A DNA stretch of 64,000 nucleotides from an uncultured Prevotellaceae bacterium (GTDB lineage: Bacteria; Bacteroidota; Bacteroidia; Bacteroidales; Bacteroidaceae): NCBI GenBank assembly GCA_900318555.1, contig ONKX01000002.1:1-64000 (forward strand). The letters run 5' to 3'. The position numbers and the translations under genes are program-made. Position 1 is the first letter of the stretch. Each line of letters starts with the position of its first letter. Positions 59,165 to 64,000 of the stretch are shown piece by piece. The notes beneath the pieces were generated by a model, which worked only from the letters and a program-made list of their open reading frames with translations, made no database searches and was not told the origin of the DNA.

Positions 59165-60592
59165 TTAGCCGAAGAGGGCGCGGAGGGCTTCTTCGACCTT
59201 GCGGACGGGAACGAGTTCGATGTGGAACTTCTTGCGGTTGAGGGCCGAGAGGTTGTATTTCGGGATGATGATATGCTGGAATCCCAGCTTCTCGGCCTCG
59301 CTGATGCGCTGTTCGATGCGGGCAACGGGGCGAACCTCACCACTGAGTCCGACCTCACCAGCCATGCACCAGCCTTCGTCGATGGGTGTATCGACATTGC
59401 TCGACAGTACGGCGGCAATGACGGAGAGGTCCATAGCCATATCGGTGACGCGCAGACCACCGGCGATATTGAGGAAGACGTCCTTCTGCATGAGTTTGAA
59501 GCCGACGCGCTTTTCGAGTACGGCCAGCAGCATGTTTAAGCGGCGCTGGTCGAAACCCGTGGCAGAGCGCTGGGGTGTACCGTAAGCGGCAGAAGAAACG
59601 AGTGCCTGCGTCTCGACGAGGAACGGCCGGACGCCCTCGATGGCGCTGGAGATGGCGACGCCCGAGAGTCCGTCGTGATTATCCGTCAGCAGCAGTTCCG
59701 AGGGGTTTGAGACCTGCCGAAGACCAGTTTGCTGCATTTCGTAGATGCCGAGTTCGGAGGTAGAGCCGAAGCGGTTTTTGATGCTGCGCAGGATGCGGTA
59801 CATGTAATGCTGGTCGCCCTCGAACTGGATAACGGTATCGACGATGTGTTCGAGGATTTTTGGACCGGCGAGGGTGCCTTCCTTCGTGATATGGCCAATG
59901 AGGATGACGGGGACGCCGCTGGTCTTGGCAAAGCGGAGTAGGGCAGAGGCGCACTCGCGAACCTGGGCGATGGAGCCGGCAGAGGATTCGACGTCCTCGG
60001 TGGAAATGGTCTGGATGGAATCGACGACGACGAGGTCGGGCTGGACTTCCTTGATGTGGTCGAAGATGGCTTCGAGGGAGTTTTCGCAGAGGATAAGGAA
60101 GTTGTCGGTGTCGGCGGGAGAACCGCCGACCGCGCTGGCTGTGGGGGGACCGCCAGCCGCAGCGAGGCGTTCGGCGCGCATCTTGAGCTGGTGGGCGCTT
60201 TCCTCACCGCTGACGTAGAGCACGCGCTTGTCCGTCAGGGCGAGCATGGTTTGGAGGGTGAGCGTTGACTTGCCGATGCCCGGTTCACCGCCAAGGAGCA
60301 CGATGCTGCCAGGCACGAGTCCGCCACCCAGCACGCGGTTCAGTTCGTCGTCGTGCATGTCGATGCGCGGGTCGTCCTTGGCTGAAATATCTTTTAGCCG
60401 CAGCACCTTGTTTTCGCGCAGCTGATGGCCTGCCGAGGCAGCAGCCGACGTTGCCACAACCTTTTTCTTGGTGTCGGCGACCTTGATTTCCTTGAACGTG
60501 TTCCACTGGCCACAGGCAGGGCATTTGCCTATCCATTTGGCCGACTCCTGTCCGCAATTGTCGCAGACGTACATGATTTTATCCTTTGCCAT
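59165..60592 (-). CDS. radA: DNA repair protein RadA
   Basis: A 475-residue RecA-like ATPase involved in processing recombination intermediates. The N-terminal zinc finger is CDNCGQESAKWIGKCPACGQ (residues 9-28). Walker A is LLGGEPGIGKSTLTLQTM, the family-specific KNRFG motif is in SIKNRFGSTSELGIYEM, and the Lon-like C-terminal domain has DVFLNIAGGLRVTDMAMDLS. I start at the ATG at 60592 (MAKDKIMYVC), 8 nt from a TAATTTTG box; the frame extends further upstream without support. A Gly/Pro/Ala-rich block (GGPPTASAVGGSPADT, about residues 145-160) is encoded by two adjacent GC-rich hairpins and looks like an insertion. Confidence 0.95.
   Translation of the reverse strand: MAKDKIMYVCDNCGQESAKWIGKCPACGQWNTFKEIKVADTKKKVVATSAAASAGHQLRENKVLRLKDISAKDDPRIDMHDDELNRVLGGGLVPGSIVLLGGEPGIGKSTLTLQTMLALTDKRVLYVSGEESAHQLKMRAERLAAAGGPPTASAVGGSPADTDNFLILCENSLEAIFDHIKEVQPDLVVVDSIQTISTEDVESSAGSIAQVRECASALLRFAKTSGVPVILIGHITKEGTLAGPKILEHIVDTVIQFEGDQHYMYRILRSIKNRFGSTSELGIYEMQQTGLRQVSNPSELLLTDNHDGLSGVAISSAIEGVRPFLVETQALVSSAAYGTPQRSATGFDQRRLNMLLAVLEKRVGFKLMQKDVFLNIAGGLRVTDMAMDLSVIAAVLSSNVDTPIDEGWCMAGEVGLSGEVRPVARIEQRISEAEKLGFQHIIIPKYNLSALNRKKFHIELVPVRKVEEALRALFG
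60110..60157. repeat. Pair of GC-rich hairpins inside radA
   Basis: GTCGGCGG/CCGCCGAC (60110-60130) closes a GAGAA loop, with a perfect 8-bp stem. GCTGGC/GCCAGC (60134-60157) closes a 12-nt loop. It resembles the pair in prfC. Confidence 0.6.
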
Positions 60593-60600
60593 AGTGGCTA

Positions 60601-60608
60601 CAAAATTA
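60601..60608 (-). promoter_or_regulatory. -7 box TAATTTTG for radA
   Basis: Minus-strand TAATTTTG; its end is 8 nt from the ATG at 60592. Confidence 0.6.
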
Positions 60609-60725
60609 CGCAAAATCTTGCAAAACTGCAAATAATAACGTAATTTTTCGCTTTGCGAGAAATTTCTCACACCTAAAGGTATGAGTGTGGCGTTGCAATC
60701 TTTCGTTCGGAAAAACCTAAATAAA

Positions 60726-60757
60726 TTTGGTTTTTCGCTCACTTATTCGTAATTTTG
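60726..60757 (+). promoter_or_regulatory. Promoter of the lipoprotein gene, extended-module type
   Basis: TTTG (60726-60729), a 20-nt spacer containing GCTCACTTATTCG, and TAATTTTG (60750-60757); the ATG is 10 nt downstream. Confidence 0.8.
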
Positions 60758-60767
60758 CAGTCGAATT

Positions 60768-61733
60768 ATGAAGAAATCGACGATAATCATGATAGTCTGC
60801 GTGCTGTTGATGGCAGCATGCGGACAGTCGTATGAGGAAACCAAGCGTCAGAAAAGCATCAGTAAGCGCGAGGCGATGAGGAAGGATTCGGCAGCCCTGA
60901 AGGTGGCCGTGATGCCCACGCTGGACTGTCTGCCGTTGTATGTGGCGGAGCATTACCAGCTGTTTGACACGCTGCGCGGTGGTGTGCGCCTGAAATTCTA
61001 TATGGCACAGATGGACTGCGACACAGCGTTGCAGCGAGGTAGGGTAGAGGGTGCGATGACCGATTTGGTAAGGGCGAAACGCATGGAGCGGCAAGGTATG
61101 AAGCTGCGCTATCCTGCCGTTACCGGTGCTTACTGGCAACTGATAGCCAATCGTAATGCCCGTGTGAAGCAGCTGAAACAGATGGACGACAAAATGGTGG
61201 CCATGACGCGTTTCTCGGCTACCGACCTGCTGACGGACCGCATGATAGACTCGGTGAAACTGGACAAAGACCGCGTGTATAAGGTGCAGATAAACGATGT
61301 CAGTGTGCGTCTGCTGATGTTGCAGAACAACGAGATGGACGTGCTTTGGATGATGGAACCTCAGGCTACTGCCGCGCGTATGATGAAGAACGGCGTGGTG
61401 TATGACAGTCGGAAGGATAGTTTGCAGCTGGGTGTGCTTGTCTTCCGTGAACAGGAGATGCGGCATCCCGAACGTGCCGAGCAGCTGAAACTCTTTATGC
61501 AGGCCTATGACCAGGCTTGCGACAGCATCAACAAATATGGTGTGCGCCACTACCGCGACATCATTGCGGAGCGGTGTCAGGTGAAGCAGAACATGCTGGA
61601 CTCGCTGCCCGATAAAATAAAATATGAACGCGCGCGAGGACCACGCGAACGGGATATTGCCCTCGTAGAAAAATGGCTGGGCGTGAAGAAAGAGGTGAGT
61701 GGTAAGAAGAAAGATGTAAGAAGTAAGAGGTAA
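60768..61733 (+). CDS. Lipoprotein resembling an ABC-transporter substrate-binding protein
   Basis: A 321-residue lipoprotein (signal MKKSTIIMIVCVLLMAAC, lipobox Cys at 18). The body resembles NMT1/ThiY-type periplasmic binding proteins: LKVAVMPTLDCLPLYVAEHY is the first strand-helix, GRVEGAMTDLVRAKRM and MVAMTRFSATDLLTDRMIDS the later lobes. No permease or ATPase gene is adjacent, so it may be an orphan sensor or scaffold. The last residues (KKEVSGKKKDVRSKR) and the stop codon are encoded by a 7-bp repeat tract that continues into the start of the next gene. Confidence 0.8.
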   Translation: MKKSTIIMIVCVLLMAACGQSYEETKRQKSISKREAMRKDSAALKVAVMPTLDCLPLYVAEHYQLFDTLRGGVRLKFYMAQMDCDTALQRGRVEGAMTDLVRAKRMERQGMKLRYPAVTGAYWQLIANRNARVKQLKQMDDKMVAMTRFSATDLLTDRMIDSVKLDKDRVYKVQINDVSVRLLMLQNNEMDVLWMMEPQATAARMMKNGVVYDSRKDSLQLGVLVFREQEMRHPERAEQLKLFMQAYDQACDSINKYGVRHYRDIIAERCQVKQNMLDSLPDKIKYERARGPRERDIALVEKWLGVKKEVSGKKKDVRSKR

Positions 61734-61746
61734 GATGTAGGATGAA
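61691..61746. repeat. 7-bp-period tract spanning a stop and a start codon
   Basis: Eight units: AGAGGTG, AGTGGTA, AGAAGAA, AGATGTA, AGAAGTA, AGAGGTA, AGATGTA, GGATGAA. The lipoprotein TAA (61731-61733) and the next gene's ATG (61742-61744) both lie within it. Confidence 0.9.
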
Positions 61747-63883
61747 GACATTAGATCACTCTTTGGAACGCATCTACGCGCAACTCTGCTACGGCAACTG
61801 TGGCATGGCCATAGCCGAACTGGAAACCTATCTGGCTGCGTGGCCAGACGGAAAGACGGCGGAGGCCTTGCGTGTCATCAAGGAGGAGTATAGCCTGATG
61901 GCCGACTACTGGCGGAAAGGTGTCGTCGACGAACAGCGCCAGCAGTTGTACCAGCGCCTGTTGCAACAGGTGTATCAGCTGTTTGCCAATATTGCCGTCT
62001 ATCGCCGTCTGCAGGCTTCGTCGTTTCTGACGGGCTTGTATCAGGGTGCCCGCCAGCAGTCGTACGACCGGTCGTTGTCGGCCATTCGTGGTGAGATGGA
62101 GAATTTCGTCAGCGAGATAGCCATGCTTGACTTTGAGCCGGAGAACAAGCGCGACGAGAAGAGCCGAATGCTCTACAAGGCGCACCAGCAGCACATGAAC
62201 TCGCTGTTCAATTACATCGTCACCTCGCGTATGTGGTCGGAGGGTGTCGGCAGCGGATTTACCGATTTGCTGCTATCGCCGACGGTTGACAGTAACGACC
62301 AGCAGTTGATTGTCGCTGCCATCATGCTGGCGCTGATGAGTCAGTTTGACATGGTGAAGTTTCGTCTGTTGACGGATGTCTATCGCCAGTCGCAGGACGA
62401 GCATGTGCGCCAGCGAGCCTTGGTGGGGTGGGTGTTTTCATTGGACCGTCATCTGATAAATGTTTATCCAGAGCAGAAGGCCATCATTGACGAAATGTTG
62501 CAGTCGGACGAGGTGTGTCAGGAACTGACGGAACTGCAGATGCAGCTGATACTGACGTTGAATGCCGAGAAGGATAACGATATCATCAGCAGGGAGATCA
62601 TGCCTGATTTGATTAAGAACAACTCGTTTCAGATTACCCGTAACGGTATTGAGGAAACGGAGGAAGACTCGCTGGAGGAAATCCTGCATCCCGATATCGC
62701 CGAACAACGGATGGAGAAGCTGGAAGCCAGTATGCAGCGCATTATCGACATGCAGAAACAGGGCGTTGACGTCTATTTTGCGGGTTTCGCACAGATGAAG
62801 CGCTATCCGTTCTTCTACGATATCTCCAACTGGTTTGTGCCGTTCTTCATGCAGCATCCCGATGTTTCGCAGTTTGTAGAACGGATGGAATGTCTGCGCT
62901 TCGTGGAGTCGATACTTACAAAGGGACCTTTCTGTAACAGTGACAAATATTCGTTTCTGATTGCGGCCAACGACGTCCTCAGCCGTTTCCCAGCCTCGAT
63001 GCGTGAGGTGATGATGAATAACGAGGCATCGCTGGGAGAAATGGAGATTGGCGAAAACCAGACAGCAGCCTATCTCCGGCGTCTCTATCTGATGGATATC
63101 TACCGTTTCTTCCGTTTGTTCCCCAACCGCAATGCGATGAATAATCCGTTTGAGGGGAATCATTCGGATGACGACATCCTGAACGTTTTCGAATCGGAAT
63201 TGTTTATGCAGACTCCGCTCGACGGCTATAAGGCCAGTGTTGTCCGTATGATGAAGAAACACCATTTCGACAAGATGGCGCGCGGGGTGTTGAGCACCTT
63301 CCCGGAAAGCATGCGTGATGCGCAGTATTATATTTGGACTGGCAGTTACGAGAAAGCGCTGGAGATAGAACCTGACAATGTGCGTGCTTTGGCCAGTGCT
63401 GCCCGCTGGCAGTTCTCGCGTGGCAATTATGCCCAGGCTGACGATTATTACGACCGCTTGCTGTTGCTGCAACCAGACAAGGTGAGCTATAAGTTGAACA
63501 AGGCCGTCTGTCTGGTGAAGATGGAGGATAACGAAGAGGCGCTGAAACTGCTTTATCAGTTGGATTACGAACATGCTGAAGATGCGAATATCCAGCGTGT
63601 CTTTGCCTGGGCACTAACGTGTGACGGTAAGTTGGAACAGGCGGAGAAAGTCTTTGTCCAACTGTTGGCCGAGCATCATGCAACGGGTGAAGACTACTTG
63701 AACTACGGCTATTGTCTGTGGTTGATGAATCGCATTGACGATGCTGCTGCGAATTTCCGTAAATACATGGAAATGACGCCTGCCGAACAACGTAACGACC
63801 CGCTTCTTGACTTCTGGTGGCTCAAGAAACGAGGCGTCGACATCATCCAGTATCGGATGATGGAAACGTTGGTGCAGTCGTAA
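61742..63883 (+). CDS. Large helical TPR-containing protein (713 aa), unknown
   Basis: Not recognised by name. A 713-residue soluble protein without a signal peptide. The N-terminal half is helical, with no motif seen. From about residue 535 there are TPR units: DAQYYIWTGSYEKALEIEPD, ALASAARWQFSRGNYAQADD then YYDRLLLLQPDK, LNKAVCLVKMEDNEEALKLL, and ALTCDGKLEQAEKVFVQLLA. It probably acts as a protein-interaction scaffold. It begins 8 bp after the lipoprotein stop codon, within the same repeat tract, so the two are likely co-transcribed. Confidence 0.8.
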   Translation: MKTLDHSLERIYAQLCYGNCGMAIAELETYLAAWPDGKTAEALRVIKEEYSLMADYWRKGVVDEQRQQLYQRLLQQVYQLFANIAVYRRLQASSFLTGLYQGARQQSYDRSLSAIRGEMENFVSEIAMLDFEPENKRDEKSRMLYKAHQQHMNSLFNYIVTSRMWSEGVGSGFTDLLLSPTVDSNDQQLIVAAIMLALMSQFDMVKFRLLTDVYRQSQDEHVRQRALVGWVFSLDRHLINVYPEQKAIIDEMLQSDEVCQELTELQMQLILTLNAEKDNDIISREIMPDLIKNNSFQITRNGIEETEEDSLEEILHPDIAEQRMEKLEASMQRIIDMQKQGVDVYFAGFAQMKRYPFFYDISNWFVPFFMQHPDVSQFVERMECLRFVESILTKGPFCNSDKYSFLIAANDVLSRFPASMREVMMNNEASLGEMEIGENQTAAYLRRLYLMDIYRFFRLFPNRNAMNNPFEGNHSDDDILNVFESELFMQTPLDGYKASVVRMMKKHHFDKMARGVLSTFPESMRDAQYYIWTGSYEKALEIEPDNVRALASAARWQFSRGNYAQADDYYDRLLLLQPDKVSYKLNKAVCLVKMEDNEEALKLLYQLDYEHAEDANIQRVFAWALTCDGKLEQAEKVFVQLLAEHHATGEDYLNYGYCLWLMNRIDDAAANFRKYMEMTPAEQRNDPLLDFWWLKKRGVDIIQYRMMETLVQS

Positions 63884-63898
63884 GGTTCAAATGAGATG

Positions 63899-64000
63899 TT
63901 ATAGGAATGGCTGTAGCAGGTGGGCAAACCATCCGCGGAATTTCTGCCACCCAGTGCGGAACTCATCCCACGTCTCTTCGGTCAACTCGAAGCTTTTCTG
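63899..64000 (-). CDS. C-terminal end of a protein running off the window (partial)
   Basis: On the minus strand an open frame enters from the right edge and ends at TAA (complement of 63899-63901), giving 33 residues. They include LTEETWDEFRTGWQKFRGWF, then AHLLQPFL. The sequence is amphipathic and aromatic-rich, like the end of a helical protein. It would be convergent with the TPR protein, 15 bp away. Too short to identify. Confidence 0.45.
   Translation of the reverse strand, partial: QKSFELTEETWDEFRTGWQKFRGWFAHLLQPFL

Noticed and set aside
58990..59460. Minus-strand frame of 156 codons with an R-C-F-I-K-x-R repeat
   Set aside because: It overlaps the radA 3' end in another frame and the repeat comes from the 21-bp DNA tract.

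Overview
The window looks like chromosomal DNA from a Bacteroidales bacterium, most probably a Prevotella-type gut or rumen species. Evidence: nearly every gene with its own promoter has the Bacteroidota -7 box TAnnTTTG (usually TACCTTTG), often with a TTTG about 20 nt upstream. The families present (DUF4924, DUF4922, LptE beside SecG, RNase Y after ZapA) and the recurring C-terminal tails ending in KGIYIVxGxKxVxK-like sequence fit this group. No phage, transposase, CRISPR array, rRNA or SusC/SusD pair was seen.

Layout. 1-5.6 kb: a partial secreted protein and a 1710-residue secreted protein. 5.7-11.9 kb (minus): ClC channel, threonylcarbamoyl-AMP synthase, release factor 3, RfbD, DUF4924 and a LysE-type exporter, divergent from a ROK glucokinase. 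13.1-24.0 kb: a plant-polysaccharide region with a GH28-GH105 fusion, a pectate lyase, a MATE exporter, a GH36 alpha-galactosidase, a PagL-like lipid A deacylase and a GH5 glucanase. 24.3-29.8 kb: fmt, rpe, an ECF sigma factor, a sugar kinase-nucleotidyltransferase fusion and rfbA. 29.9-35.1 kb: a secreted EEP-family protein, two tandem secreted lipase-like paralogues and a hypothetical protein. 35.2-37.4 kb: a coiled-coil protein, ZapA and RNase Y, then tRNA-Val. 37.7-43.0 kb (minus): rlmN, pdxA, a sigma-54 activator, lptE, a TPR-like protein and secG. 43.1-48.7 kb: a three-part glycosyltransferase/DUF4922/SpoIID protein, an AmpG-like permease and a Tyr-rich lipoprotein. 48.8-56.2 kb (minus): TolC, MacA-like adaptor, ABC ATPase and permease, LytS-type kinase, LytTR regulator, then CysE. 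56.4-64 kb: tRNA-fMet, a TetR regulator, fabG, queC, radA, a lipoprotein and a large repeat protein.

The pectin and hemicellulose enzymes together could strip galacturonans, alpha-galactosides and beta-glucans. The MacA/ABC/TolC genes form a tripartite exporter whose two-component regulators sit at the 3' end of the same transcription unit. The DUF4922/SpoIID protein and AmpG suggest peptidoglycan turnover.

The most unusual signal is not a gene. The window is studded with short degenerate tandem tracts of strict 7-bp period (also 8, 9 or 21 bp). They fill intergenic gaps, commonly contain the stop codon of the neighbouring gene, and occur inside conserved genes as in-frame blocks of about 42 bp at domain boundaries or surface insertions. 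A second element, paired GC-rich hairpins with 5-nt loops, lies inside prfC and radA. A third is an extended promoter module containing CTCACTTATTCGTA, repeated in both orientations.
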